Positions 1 to 8,984 of a stretch of 64,000 nucleotides of DNA are shown one piece after another. The translations under genes were made by a program, and so were the position numbers. The notes below the pieces were generated by a model. The model was not told the DNA's origin and ran no database searches. It saw only the letters and a list, made by a program, of their open reading frames with translations. Positions within the stretch are counted from its first letter, which is position 1, and each line of letters opens with the position of its first letter. The stretch is from Aerococcus viridans (GTDB lineage: Bacteria > Bacillota > Bacilli > Lactobacillales > Aerococcaceae). The stretch covers positions 1,488,001 through 1,552,000 of the forward strand of contig NZ_CP014164.1 of the NCBI RefSeq assembly GCF_001543285.1. Reading direction: 5' to 3'.

Positions 1-893
1 ACGTTCGTAAGATCTTCCACCACAAACAAGGTATTGGCCCCGTATCGGTCAACGAGTGTCTTTGATAATTGATGGTTCACATCATTCATCCAGCGGTTCT
101 CTCGTCTTTCAATTGTTTTAAGACGTCTACGACTTGATTTGGTGTTCTTCGCTTGTAAGGACTGGCGCAATTTCTTAAAACGCCGTCTTTTCTTCATCAA
201 GCTTTTACCCGAATAGAAGGTAGTATGAGCTGTATCATCCGCAATAGTTAGTATCTGTCTTAAACCACGGTCAATGCCTACAATACGTTGAATATTCGTT
301 TCATCTGGGCTGTCTATCTCTTTACTTGCGGACACGTGTAAGAACCACTTACCCTTACGACAGAGTAATTCAGCTTGACCGAACTTGTAAGCATTCTGGC
401 TAAATTGTTGAAGATAATCGATATGTTGCTTATCACAAGACACTTTAATTCGTCCTTGATTGGTCGTCAGTGAATAGGTATTGTTTTGGTGATAAGCGTA
501 GTTACGATTACGTACGAACACAGCGACTGGTTGCTTAAACCCTAGGGGTTTCGTTAAATGGTAAAGGTCTTTATATAGGGTATGATATTTACCTGTATGG
601 ATATCTTTATAACGCTTAGGTTTTTGTTTAAACTGTGTTTTCACGGTCTTATATCTCGCGATTACCGTACGCATCACGGACTGGGCCATTTGCGATTGCA
701 GCCCAAAATCCTGACGTATCTGATGATACAAGGCGTTGTGCAAAGTCGTTTGACCTAATTCAAAGTCATGGTCAAAGATATATGTCGAAACAAAATTACA
801 AGCGTTTAAAAACTGTTGTTGAGTTTCTTCGAACTTTTCAATATCACTAGCACTTGGGTATAATTGCACTTTAATCGTTTTCGTTAACTGCAT
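1..893 (-). CDS. tnpB: TnpB (IS200/IS605 OrfB) RNA-guided nuclease/transposase-associated protein, 3' end outside window
   Basis: The reading frame is open from an ATG at 893 to the window edge (about 297 codons). An AGGTG ribosome site lies just upstream. It shows the TnpB signature: an N-terminal HTH-like region, a basic stretch (KKRRRFKKL, repeated RR) and a RuvC-I motif GIDRGLRQILTIADD. The RuvC-II glutamate lies in VEDLT right at the window edge. TnpB proteins are omega-RNA-guided DNA nucleases that help IS200/IS605 elements persist. The RuvC-III and zinc-ribbon parts would lie to the left of position 1. No TnpA (Y1 transposase) is visible on this side. The family call is firm; activity cannot be judged. 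Confidence 0.85.
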   Translation of the reverse strand, partial: MQLTKTIKVQLYPSASDIEKFEETQQQFLNACNFVSTYIFDHDFELGQTTLHNALYHQIRQDFGLQSQMAQSVMRTVIARYKTVKTQFKQKPKRYKDIHTGKYHTLYKDLYHLTKPLGFKQPVAVFVRNRNYAYHQNNTYSLTTNQGRIKVSCDKQHIDYLQQFSQNAYKFGQAELLCRKGKWFLHVSASKEIDSPDETNIQRIVGIDRGLRQILTIADDTAHTTFYSGKSLMKKRRRFKKLRQSLQAKNTKSSRRRLKTIERRENRWMNDVNHQLSKTLVDRYGANTLFVVEDLTN

Positions 894-1000
894 CTTATCA
901 CCTCTTTTCTCTTAAAATACATTATACTAGCTATTTAGAGGAAACATAAACGATAACCTAGTAAAATCAACAAAAAGACCTGTCTATTTCGCTAATTCCT

Positions 1001-1020
1001 CCTAGGTATCAATACCTAGG
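1001..1020. repeat. Perfect 9-bp inverted repeat, possible IS200/IS605 end hairpin
   Basis: CCTAGGTAT and ATACCTAGG flank a 2-base loop. It lies about 110 bp upstream of the tnpB start. IS200/IS605 elements carry subterminal hairpins recognised as single strands, so this is a candidate left-end hairpin of the TnpB element. It could instead be an unrelated palindrome from the neighbouring IS21 end. Confidence 0.45.
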
Positions 1021-1043
1021 TTTCCTTAGCTGACAGCTTGTAA

Positions 1044-2450
1044 ATGAAACAATTTGATGTTATCTCAAGATATCGCCAAGGTGAGTCCAATCGGCATATC
1101 GTAAGAGAGTTAGGAATCGATCGCAAGACGGCGAAGGCCATTTGTGATCGATATAAGAAAGGCATTGACGATTTGAATTCCAGTAAGAGTGAACAAGAAG
1201 TGGAAGAAGCAACCGAACAGCTTGTTTTAACTCGGTCGTATGACAGTTCCAAGCGAAGAGCACGGGCGTATACTCCTGCAGTAGAAGCACGGATGAAAGA
1301 ATTATATCAACAAGAATTGAAAAAGAATAAACGGTTAGGCCCGCATAAACAAGCATTAACCGCGATCGCTGTGCATGAGCTTCTCGCTGAAGAAGGTCAT
1401 CCCATTGGTTACCGTACCGTCGCCCATTACTGGCGGCAGTTGAAACAAAAAACAAGAGTAGCCTTTAGGTTACCGTGTGGACTTTGATTTTGGGGAAGTC
1501 AAACTGGAAATCGCCGGTAAGGTTCGCACCTACCACTTAGCAGTGTTTGCGAGTCCTGCCTCTGATTTTTATTGGGCCTATTTATATACGAATCAGAAAC
1601 AAGATGTTTTTCAAGAGGCCCATGTTCAATTCTTTGAGATGGTGGGAGGGGTCTATCAGGAAGTGGTTTATGATAATATGCGCAATGTCGTCACGCGCTT
1701 TATTGGCCGGTCTGAAAAAGAACTCAATGAATCGCTGATCAAATTGTCTCTCTATTACGGCTTTGAAATTAATGTGACTAATTGTTTTAGCGGCCATGAG
1801 AAAGGGACGGTAGAAGGTCGAGTTAAACATATTCGCCGTCAATGTTTCAGTAAATCTTACCAATTTTCATCCATAGAAGCTGCCCGAGACCATTTAACGC
1901 AGCAGTTAATACGACTGAATCAAAAGAGTCAGATTGTTGAGGAAAAGCAATACCTACTGACCTACCGTCCGCCCTTTGAATTAGCCGAAATGGTTCAATG
2001 CCGCGTCAATAAATATAGTATTATCCAGTATGAAACCAATGCTTATTCGGTCCCCGATTATTTGGTGGGGCATACCGTGCAATTAAAAGTGTATCCGGAG
2101 TATTTTGTGGTTTATGCCAACCACGAGGAAGTCTGTCGGCATAAAAAATAGAGGGTTCCCATCAGTATCAGCTTGACATATACCACTACCTCAAGACGCT
2201 GATGAAAAAACCGGGAGCGTTAAAACACTCCTTGGTGCTCAAACACTCGCCCGATTTGAAAGCCCACTATGCCTTATATTATAAAGAAAATCCCCGTGAA
2301 TTCCTAGATAAATTAGACCAGTACCAAGCCTTGCCCAAGGTGCAATTAATGGAACAGCTTTCCCAGAATGCCCCGGCTCGAAAGTCGGCTTCCCTTTCTC
2401 AAGAAGCCGAAGCCATTACAGAGGCCATTGAAGCGGATTGGAGCGTGTGA
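1044..2450 (+). pseudogene. istA: IS21-family IstA transposase, frameshifted
   Basis: The protein begins MKQFDVISRYRQGESNRHI, an N-terminal HTH typical of IstA. The frame is lost around 1460-1475 and resumes with YRVDFDFGEVKL. It shifts again at an A6 run near 2143-2149, from CRHKK to KIEGSHQYQLDIYHYLKT. Putting the pieces together restores the DDE residues in VDFDFGEV, VVYDNMRNVV and GHEKGTVEGRV, plus the C-terminal IstA tail. Both shifts lie at or close to homopolymers, so either decay or base-calling errors could be responsible. The istB frame follows a few bases later, as in all IS21 elements. Confidence 0.85.
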
Positions 2451-2454
2451 AGTA

Positions 2455-3205
2455 ATGACGATTGAAGAAGCAGCTAGAGAATTAAAATTGGCCTATATTT
2501 GTGAACATTCCCAAAGTTACCTAAAAGAAGCCAACCAGCGGGGATTAAACTTAGATGAAGCCTTAAAAGAATTATTGTGGGAAGAGGTCACGCAACGACG
2601 TGAGCGGAGTCATCAACGCCGAATCAACCAGGCGAAGTTTCATCATAAGAAGTATCTAGCAGATTTTGATGACAGCGTGTTTGAAGAACAGCCGCGCAAG
2701 CAGCTGCGTGAGTTAACCTAACTGGAATTTATTAAACGGAAAGAAAATGCGATCTTAATTGGGAATCCAGGCACCGGCAAGACGCATTTTAGTATTGGGA
2801 TTGGTATAGAAGCCTATTTACAAGGTATGAGTGTTCAGTTCGTTAATGCGCCTAACTTAGTGATTCAATTGAAAGAAGCGGTCACCCAGAGTCAGTTTGT
2901 CCGTTTTAAACGCCGTTTTGAAAGTGTTGATTTGGCTATTATCGATGAATTAGGCTACTTGTCTTTTGATGAAGCGGGACGCTGAGCTCTTATTCAATTT
3001 ACTATCGAACCGGAACGATGAAGGATCGATTATGATCACCACTAACTTAACCTTTGATCGATGGCAGGAATGTTTTAAAGATGCCACTTTAACCGGCGCT
3101 CTCGTGGACCGATTAGCCTATCAAGCGAATATCATTAATATGAGAGGAGAAAGTTACCGCATTAAACAAACGAGCTCATGGATTGATTCCATGACTCAAG
3201 GATAA
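2455..3205 (+). pseudogene. istB: IS21-family IstB ATPase, frameshifted twice
   Basis: The frame starts ATG at 2455 (MTIEEAARELKLAY). The first segment stops at 2721, but the next codons read LEFIKRKENAILIGNPGTGKTHF, the Walker A region of IstB. The frame then shifts near 2975, after the Walker B segment LAIIDELGYLSF, and resumes as AELLFNLLSNRNDEGS. The end is ESYRIKQTSSW. IstB is the AAA+ helper that activates IstA. All family blocks are present but no uninterrupted frame remains. Confidence 0.85.
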
Positions 3206-3244
3206 ATTGCCGCAGAGTGGTCCATTTTTCAGTTGACATTTACA

Positions 3245-3353
3245 GATTCACCACCTCTCTAATTTTGTCTCTTGAATGCCCCGTACTGGAAGAGATTGTT
3301 CGTTGAGGAATCCCTTGTAGATGCATTTCAAGAATCTTATGATAATTGATCAT
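3245..3353 (-). pseudogene. N-terminal stub of a second IS21-type IstA
   Basis: A short minus-strand frame starts ATG at 3353 behind a perfect AGGAGG site (3361-3367). It reads MINYHKILEMHLQGIPQRTI and continues through HSRDKIREVV, the resolvase-like HTH that opens IstA proteins. It is cut exactly at position 3244, the tip of the neighbouring IS21 element, after about 36 residues. It is therefore the start of an older IS21 element interrupted by the first one. The rest of this gene is not visible in the window. Confidence 0.6.
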
Positions 3354-3423
3354 AAAAATAACCTCCTGTAACTTATTTGGGTTCTTTTACAAATAGTGTT
3401 GGTAAATAATTTCAAATGTCAAA

Positions 3424-3450
3424 AAAGCCACCCTAACCGGATGACTTTTG
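3424..3450 (-). terminator. Rho-independent terminator after the YdcF-like gene
   Basis: On the minus strand an AAAAGTCATCC arm pairs, with two G-T pairs, with GGGTGGCTTTT across a short GGTTA loop and runs into a T-tract. It begins about 10 bases past the stop codon of the minus-strand YdcF-like gene. Confidence 0.7.
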
Positions 3451-3459
3451 ATTAGCTTA

Positions 3460-4041
3460 TTAGTCTTCATCTACCCAATGGTAAAGAAAGAACATGTAGC
3501 CCCAAAATTTTCTAATTTCACTAAGACCCGCTCTACGATTGGCTTGCCACCAAGTCACTTCCTCACCGGCAACATCATGATAGGTAGCGACGTATGTTAA
3601 ATCGAACCCGTAATGGCGATTTTGTCGTTCATAAATCATCTTTGTTCGCAGCATATGGTAATCTGAAGACGTGATAACGGCAGAATCATAGCCCAATTCT
3701 TGCATCATCTTCAATGTATTTCGTGCGTTGGTATAAGTAGACGTAGCGTTCCCTTCGTTAATTAAAGCATCACTTGGCGCACCCGCCCCTACGTAAAAAT
3801 CTAGATTTGACTGGGTTAGTGGACTTACGATAATTTTTCCTGACCGTGAATAACCTGCTTCAAGCAAATCAACTGCTTCACCAGCCCGCTCACTAGCCCC
3901 TTCTGGCACAACAATAATATCTGACACTCTCGGTTCCTCATCAACAATGAGGTTACTGAGGGTAATCACACCTAATAAACCTATAGCGATCATAATGCCG
4001 GCAAAAAAGCCCGCAAGTCGAACAAGATTATTTCCTTTCAT
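3460..4041 (-). CDS. YdcF/SanA/ElyC-like DUF218 protein, membrane anchored
   Basis: This 193-residue protein has one N-terminal membrane segment (about residues 8-30, LAGFFAGIMIAIGLLGVITL). A DUF218-type Rossmann-like domain follows. Visible family blocks are IIVVPEGASERAGEAVDLL, then TYTNARNTLKMM, then VITSSDYHMLRTKMIY. Relatives (ElyC, SanA, YdcF) affect envelope or lipid-carrier homeostasis in other bacteria, but their chemistry is not settled. It stands alone with its own terminator and does not overlap a neighbour. The exact substrate cannot be inferred. Confidence 0.8.
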   Translation of the reverse strand: MKGNNLVRLAGFFAGIMIAIGLLGVITLSNLIVDEEPRVSDIIVVPEGASERAGEAVDLLEAGYSRSGKIIVSPLTQSNLDFYVGAGAPSDALINEGNATSTYTNARNTLKMMQELGYDSAVITSSDYHMLRTKMIYERQNRHYGFDLTYVATYHDVAGEEVTWWQANRRAGLSEIRKFWGYMFFLYHWVDED

Positions 4042-4119
4042 CTACATTCCTCATTTTGATAAGCAATTTCCTTTTGTCTTATCTTACCACATGGAAATCA
4101 TCGGATGAAAAGTAAAGTA

Positions 4120-4659
4120 TCATTTTCCAGAATCAAATATAATTGTATTATTGTGTTTCCTTGCAAGGGAAGCAACACCCCTTTGAATGATTTCAGTAAA
4201 TTGATCTTCAAATTTAAACATATCGACCGGTTGTTGATTTAAGTCAGCGTTCTCAATATATGCTTTTAATCGTTTTTGTACTTACTTCATTTCAAAATCA
4301 ATCTCATCTGGATGCTCAGCACTCGCTATTATATAGCAAAATTCATCTATTGGTAAGTCTTCACAGATGTCAATAATATTGAATAACCGTTCTTCATAGT
4401 AAATAAGTTTTGGAATATCACAGATTTCTGTAATTACCGGTAATATCACAATCCGCGATTGTTCCAAGATATCCTCAACAATTGCCGTATCCCCCGGTTG
4501 AATAAAAATATATTCAACACCAGGTATGTTTGGCACTTCAACATCTTCATAATGTGCAGCGATGACTTCATAGCCTGCCATAGAAAATTGTTCTACCGCC
4601 TGACAGCCAATCGCGTTCGTTGCACCGATAATCGCTACTTTATCCATTTTCTCCACCAA
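4120..4659 (-). pseudogene. NAD(P)-binding Rossmann protein with an internal stop
   Basis: The frame starts MVEKMDKVAIIGATNAIGCQ, a Rossmann glycine-rich loop like those of atypical short-chain dehydrogenases or NmrA-type proteins. A TAA stop falls at 4282-4284. The same frame then stays open for about 53 more codons (VQKRLKAYIENADLNQQP onward) to a TGA at 4120-4122. That pattern fits a nonsense mutation near three-quarters of a 179-residue protein. A natural shorter protein of 125 residues is the alternative. The function is not recognised beyond nucleotide binding. Confidence 0.5.
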
Positions 4660-4980
4660 GATTCCTTATAAAAATAAATGCCACTCACCAACTGTTATTA
4701 ATCTTTCGATCAATAAAACCCATAATCATATGCTATATTTCAACAAACAAGCAAAGATATCCCATAAAAATTTATACTGTCTAAAAATACAACATAACAA
4801 TAACATACGCTTTGCACTTTTTCTCTTCATAATCGTGAATGTAAATCGGTCTTTTGAAAAGGGTTTGTTCTTGCAAATATTAGCAAAATGAGTTCATATA
4901 TCTTATTTAGAAATCCTCCCTATGTTTAGAATATAAAGGGTACAAATTTATTAAAAGTAAAGCGTCGTATTGTGAATCTC
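4660..4980. other. AT-rich intergenic region without a recognisable gene
   Basis: No convincing frame, RNA or repeat was found between the start of the Rossmann pseudogene and the hairpin that opens the IS3 fragment. Confidence 0.5.
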
Positions 4981-5029
4981 AACCCGAAAACTGAACACTC
5001 AAAAAAAGAGTGTTGTAAGTTTTCGGGTT
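4981..5029. repeat. Two-tier inverted repeat at the 5' end of the IS3 fragment
   Basis: CCCGAAAACT (4983-4992) pairs perfectly with AGTTTTCGGG (5018-5027). Inside it AACACTC pairs with GAGTGTT across an A7 loop. A T-rich tract follows on the plus strand. It lies at the outer end of an IS3-type transposase gene and looks like a terminator that shields the transposase from outside transcription. Confidence 0.7.
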
Positions 5030-5088
5030 ATTTTTATGCAAAATTTTCGGTATACTCTATTTGAGTTATACAGAAGGGAGTGGGCAGA

Positions 5089-5886
5089 TTGAGTAAAAAG
5101 ATATATAGCCAAGCTGAGATTCAAGCTTTAAGAAACAATCCTAATGTGAAAAGTGTGACAGAGAAAAGTATTACCTATTCATCAGAATTCAAAATAAAGG
5201 CCATTAAACAAAGCAAACAAGGCATGACATCCACTCAGATATTTGAACTTGCTGGACTTCCTTCTCATTTAATCGGAAAAGGAAAATCCAATCAATCACT
5301 ATCACGTTGGAAAAGATTATATAAAGATCACGGAGAAGATGTATTGTTACAAGAGACTCGTGGTTCAAAAAATAATGGTCCCTATGGACCAAGAGAACAA
5401 TTATCGTTACAAGAGGCACTAGACAAAGCAAATGCCCGTATAGCCTATCTAGAGGGGAATCTTGAACTAGTAAAAAAATTAGAACAGCACGAGAGGAGCG
5501 TGAAAAACGACAAAAGAAACGACTTAAGTAAACAAGAACGCTTTAGATTAATTAACCAAATTATTTGTGAGAATCAACTTGCTGGAATGGTGAATCATTT
5601 ATGCGACCTTGCAGGGGTAAGTAAAAGCGGCTACTATTACTGGCTAAATAGTAGCGATAAACGTGCTGAGCGTGATCAAAATGATTGGGAAGATTTCCAA
5701 TTGTTATATAGCATTTTTCTGGATAAGAAGAAGTGTGGGATTGATGAAATAAAAATGGCGTTAGAAACTGAATACGATGTAGTAATGAATCATAAAAAGA
5801 TCAGAAGAATTTTGCGCAAGAATAACATCATATCATCAATGCGAGCAGCGAAACCATACCGTAAAATGATGAAGGCTGGTATATAG
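5089..5886 (+). pseudogene. IS3-family transposase (fused OrfA/OrfB type), catalytic domain deleted
   Basis: The likely start is TTG at 5089 (MSKKIYSQAEIQAL), 8 bases after a GGGAG site; a GTG at 5080 is possible. The N-terminal half holds two HTH segments and a leucine-rich coiled coil (LDKANARIAYLEGNLELVKKL). The second half has the HTH_21-type block GVSKSGYYYWL and the start of the OrfB-like region (KMALETEYDVVMNHKKIRR). The protein is cut after AAKPYRKMM at about 5873, where an unrelated coding frame begins. The whole DDE domain is missing, so it cannot transpose by itself. Confidence 0.8.
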
Positions 5887-6806
5887 ATACCTTTATTGCC
5901 CTTTATCCCGAGGATGGCTTTAATGATAAAACAGAAATAGCAAAGAAATACTATAAAATCTATCAACAAATTGTTAAACCTGATGATGACGATGATCCTC
6001 CGTATGTGGAACTTCCACCAACTGGTTTTCACAGCTTGTTATCTTATCAAGGTCATATCTCCAGTATGATCTATTGGATTTTGGATGTTAACACACCCTA
6101 TCTGAAAGAGCTATCTATTCCAGAGCGAGCTTCAGTATACGAGAGAGTTCATGCTACCATGTCTGACCATCCTCACATGGTCGTAGTGAAACAGATCTCT
6201 TTCTCCGATCCACATAGCAGGTATTATCGCTCCGGTTATAAACGGTCAGAGATTGTAGATGGTGAGGAAGTACAATGGAATATTTTAGGGGACTTATATG
6301 ATTTTCATAAAGGAACTGAGCATATTCATCCTGAAGCTTTAGAAGAACTGCAAAGCATTGTAGAAAGTGTCCAACAAGGATATTTCGAAGAGGTTTATGA
6401 AGAATACGAAGTAAACAGCTTTTATGAAGTCTTATTTTTAGAAGTGTATCACATGATTCTAGACCGGACTTTAGTGAAGAAATGTGGAAGCTGCGGTAGG
6501 TATTTTGTTGTTAAAAACTTGAATGTTGAATACTGCGGTAGACTTATTGATCCAGATGAAGAATCTCTGGATACTAGAACTTGTTCAGATGTTGGCCCTA
6601 AAAGGTCTTACATGAAAAAATTAGAAGAAGGTTTATCTTTGAAGTTTTACGATAGAGCATACAAAACTCATTATGCAAGAATCAATTCTGGAAAGATGAC
6701 AAAGCAGGAGTTTTTCCTTTGGCACCAAGAAGCAAAAGAAAAGCTTGAAATGGTTAGAGCAAATACTTATGATTTTGAAGAGTTTAAAATCTGGCTCAAA
6801 AAATAG
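5874..6806 (+). pseudogene. 5'-truncated DUF6076 family gene
   Basis: An open frame enters without a start codon at the IS3 junction (about 5874: EGWYIDTFIALYPEDGFND) and runs to 6806. A GTG at 6006 would allow a shorter product of 266 residues. The C-terminal third has a zinc-finger-like block: KKCGSCGRYF, then EYCGR, then TRTCSDVG, with four or five cysteines and a following helix. This pattern matches the uncharacterised DUF6076 family. The first part of the protein was lost in a deletion or IS event. No function is known; the cysteine block suggests metal or nucleic-acid binding. Confidence 0.6.
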
Positions 6807-6810
6807 AAAA

Positions 6811-6853
6811 GACCATGCCCGGCTGCTGCTATTGCTGCTAGTCATGGTTCTTT
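6811..6853 (+). terminator. Possible terminator after the DUF6076 gene
   Basis: GACCATG and CATGGTTC arms enclose a GC-rich interior with GCTGCTGC repeats, starting a few bases after the stop codon. The T-tail (TCTTTATT) is weak. Confidence 0.4.
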
Positions 6854-6879
6854 ATTGGCCATAGTATTTTTATTGTTGT

Positions 6880-6912
6880 CCCGCCAAGTTAATAATGCTT
6901 GACGGGTTTTCT
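6880..6912 (+). terminator. Rho-independent terminator between convergent genes
   Basis: CCCGCCAAG (6880-6888) and CTTGACGGG (6898-6906) form a 9-bp stem with one G-T pair, followed by TTTTCTTT. It lies between the plus-strand DUF6076 frame and the minus-strand gene ending at 6913. Confidence 0.7.
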
Positions 6913-7230
6913 TTATCCTCCAGCTAATTTGATCAGGTCTTCTAAAGGTTCATAACCTTTATCGTTAAAAACGTACTTCCGTACTTCACCATTGATTGTG
7001 GCAGTGATTAGCCCAAACACCTGACCTGGGTTTTTCTTAAAAGTCATGGGCAGCTCACCAAAGAACTCGGACCCGAAGGAGGATTCAATGAAGTTCTGAC
7101 GGTTGAGGTGGATTGTCCTGATAAAATTCAAGATATTAAACTTGATCTGTTCTTCGAGACTCAAGTCTCCAGCTTTCAGCATTTTCTTTACTTCTACTTC
7201 TGAATACTTCAATTGGCCATCCCCTTTCAT
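6913..7230 (-). CDS. Hypothetical protein, about 100 residues
   Basis: This small soluble protein is not recognised. It starts with an acidic/basic helical part (LKYSEVEVKKMLKAGDLSLEE) and continues with a strand-rich region (GQVFGLITATINGEVRKYV). Start choice is uncertain: ATG at 7230 lacks a good ribosome site, while a TTG at 7212 lies 8 bases after AAAGGGG. It is the last gene of a four-gene minus-strand island with the Mrr-like nuclease, the zinc-ribbon protein and the membrane coiled-coil protein. A shared role with these is only a guess from order and strand. Confidence 0.6.
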   Translation of the reverse strand: MKGDGQLKYSEVEVKKMLKAGDLSLEEQIKFNILNFIRTIHLNRQNFIESSFGSEFFGELPMTFKKNPGQVFGLITATINGEVRKYVFNDKGYEPLEDLIKLAGG

Positions 7231-7245
7231 CACCCATAGATTCTA

Positions 7246-7722
7246 CTAAAATGAGACGATTTGTTCTTTCTCATATAGCTCTCCATTTGCATCTTTCCAC
7301 ATCGTTTTTACAGTAAGCTTTGACGACATTCCCATATAATAAATAATATGTTCTTCAAAACTCTTTCCTGCTTCAAGTATCTCATAAGGAACCTTGTCCC
7401 TCATAACAATATTCCTTAGATCTCCAGGGACCTCGTAATCAACATGATACGCAGTAGCTTGACCAGAATTCCAAATCTTTAATCTGTACTTACCTTTCGA
7501 GACATTATATATTCTAGCTTCTACTATAGATTTATTTGCCGCCTCACGTACTTTTTCTTTCTCTTCAAGTTCATATTTTTTTAATTGTTCTTCCATTTCA
7601 TTTAATCTCAGTTGGACCTTATTAACTTTTCTAGACTCATGAAATGAAGCAATCGAAATCGCAATAGCTATAAATGGAATTCCATACCCTGTGACAATAT
7701 CAAATATATCTTTTACTTCCAT
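7246..7722 (-). CDS. Membrane-anchored coiled-coil protein of unknown function
   Basis: The 158-residue protein has an N-terminal hydrophobic segment (about residues 8-28, VTGYGIPFIAIAISIASF). A charged coiled coil follows (VNKVQLRLNEMEEQLKKYEL). The C-terminal domain is beta-rich (YRLKIWNSGQATAYHVDYEV), resembling the immunoglobulin-like tails of small membrane proteins common in accessory regions. Its start codon overlaps the end of the upstream zinc-ribbon gene by 10 bases, so the two are translationally coupled. No function can be assigned. Confidence 0.65.
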   Translation of the reverse strand: MEVKDIFDIVTGYGIPFIAIAISIASFHESRKVNKVQLRLNEMEEQLKKYELEEKEKVREAANKSIVEARIYNVSKGKYRLKIWNSGQATAYHVDYEVPGDLRNIVMRDKVPYEILEAGKSFEEHIIYYMGMSSKLTVKTMWKDANGELYEKEQIVSF

Positions 7723-7979
7723 TTCTTAAACGCCTTCTTTAAGTCTTTTTCTACTTCCTTGAATATATCCTTTTTGAAATCTTCAAGATTTGCATCAATA
7801 ATGTGGCTGTTCTCTTTAATTAATTCTTCTTTAGTCACGACTCTACCACAATCTGAACATTTAATAAGTGTCTCATCAGGAGCATCCATCAAATCTTCTA
7901 TATTTTCTTCAACAGTCGAAAATTGATCATTAGCACACACGCTGCACTTTAGGGTTATATTCATCTTCATATCTTTCAA
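7713..7979 (-). CDS. Small zinc-ribbon protein
   Basis: This 88-residue protein carries two CxxC pairs (CSVCAND and CSDCGRVV) about 22 residues apart, the pattern of a zinc ribbon. A lysine-rich helical tail follows (EDFKKDIFKEVEKDLKKAFKK). The likely start is TTG at 7979, about 10 bases after an AGGAG site; ATG at 7970 is the alternative. It overlaps the downstream membrane coiled-coil gene by 10 bases. Zinc ribbons of this size often bind nucleic acid or act as adaptors, but this one is not recognised. Confidence 0.65.
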   Translation of the reverse strand: MKDMKMNITLKCSVCANDQFSTVEENIEDLMDAPDETLIKCSDCGRVVTKEELIKENSHIIDANLEDFKKDIFKEVEKDLKKAFKKWK

Positions 7980-8036
7980 AATTTATCATCTCCTAACCAT
8001 TTCAATGAAATACTTTAACACCCTACTCTGTATACC

Positions 8037-8909
8037 CTAATCAGATCTCTTTTTCACAAATTCAACTTCATTTGTCTTAAAATCTTTTAGGATTGCTTCT
8101 ACAATTTCCTCACCATAGCTAATAATTTCATGACTGAAAGATTCAACATAATATGATATATCAAAACCTTCAACTTGAATTAATTGTTCATCTTGCCTCC
8201 CTTGATTTACCAAAACATATTTATTATCAAGCTCTATGTATTGGTTATAAGGTCCACCTTCCTCTTTATCTAAAACTTTTATTTGTTTTGGTAACCACCA
8301 ACGCATCTCCTCACTACACACATTGCCATTCTTATCTAACAAGCATAATTCCGGACCAGATTCTACGGCTAAATTCCCGCCTTTGATTAGATCTTCGAGA
8401 TATTTCTTTTGAATATCATCTTCTGCCTTTAATTTCATCTGAATCACTAATGGCTTGGATTTACTGCTTGCAACTGATTTTGCTATAATATTTAGATGTA
8501 AATCTTTCATACGGCCTTCCCAGTCTTTATCTGTGGGTCTTCTAAGCAGTTTGAGGTCTATTCCATAATAGTTGGCGTATTCAGCAGCCCCGCTTTGAAA
8601 TCCAGTTTTAGTTACAATAATTCCCTGCGCGTTTCCAATATCGTGTAAAACTCCGAAGAAATTTCTAACCTTTTCTAGCGTCAAACTTGAAGCATAGTTC
8701 TTACATTCTATTAAGACAGTATGTTTAACATTACCCAGCTTAAAGCGCCACAAGACATCGATTTGATGAGCAACTCCTGACCTACCTCTCACTTCAACAT
8801 TATGCTCAACCTGTATATTTTCTCCATAATCATTATTCAATATTGCTTGATATATTGTTTGTGTAAGCTGCTCATATTGAATTGACTCTCTATAAATATC
8901 TACGTCCAC
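8037..8909 (-). CDS. Mrr-like restriction endonuclease (PD-(D/E)xK fold), stand-alone
   Basis: The N-terminal half has the Mrr/REase-like core. The catalytic aspartate lies in AHQIDVLWRF and the E-x-K in VLIECKNYASS. The block GIIVTKTGFQSGAAEYANYYGIDL then closes the fold, as in Mrr_cat domains. The remaining 170 residues are an unassigned beta-rich domain. The chosen GTG start at 8909 lies 8 bases after GGGAGG; an upstream ATG at 8969 has no ribosome site. No methyltransferase or specificity subunit is nearby, so a type IV-like (modified-DNA) nuclease or a nuclease effector is more likely than a classical restriction-modification system. Fold is clear, target unknown. Confidence 0.75.
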   Translation of the reverse strand: MDVDIYRESIQYEQLTQTIYQAILNNDYGENIQVEHNVEVRGRSGVAHQIDVLWRFKLGNVKHTVLIECKNYASSLTLEKVRNFFGVLHDIGNAQGIIVTKTGFQSGAAEYANYYGIDLKLLRRPTDKDWEGRMKDLHLNIIAKSVASSKSKPLVIQMKLKAEDDIQKKYLEDLIKGGNLAVESGPELCLLDKNGNVCSEEMRWWLPKQIKVLDKEEGGPYNQYIELDNKYVLVNQGRQDEQLIQVEGFDISYYVESFSHEIISYGEEIVEAILKDFKTNEVEFVKKRSD

Positions 8910-8984
8910 GTGACTCACCTCCCACATCATAACCATCAACAAAATATTCTGTAAACTCATCTTCTTCAAAAACGGACATCTCTG

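Larger units (their letters stand above)
1039..3244 (+). mobile_element. Degenerate IS21-family element (istA and istB both broken)
   Basis: The element contains istA-like and istB-like frames in the usual order. The right tip is marked by TGTAAATGTCAACTG, read on the minus strand from 3244. A matching TGTAAATG at 1039-1046 may be the left tip, but there the istA start codon lies inside the tip. The true left end may therefore have been lost when the TnpB element arrived. The right tip interrupts a second istA-like gene on the opposite strand. No target duplication can be matched. Confidence 0.7.

Noticed and set aside
635-850. Open frame of 71 codons on the plus strand
   Set aside because: It is antisense to the tnpB coding region, which has a ribosome site and RuvC motifs.
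1016-1455. Two overlapping minus-strand frames opposite istA
   Set aside because: Shadows of the IstA coding sequence; no ribosome sites and no family resemblance.
8910-8969. ATG at 8969 as start of the Mrr-like nuclease
   Set aside because: No ribosome site there, whereas GTG at 8909 follows GGGAGG at the right distance; the upstream residues are low in conserved character.
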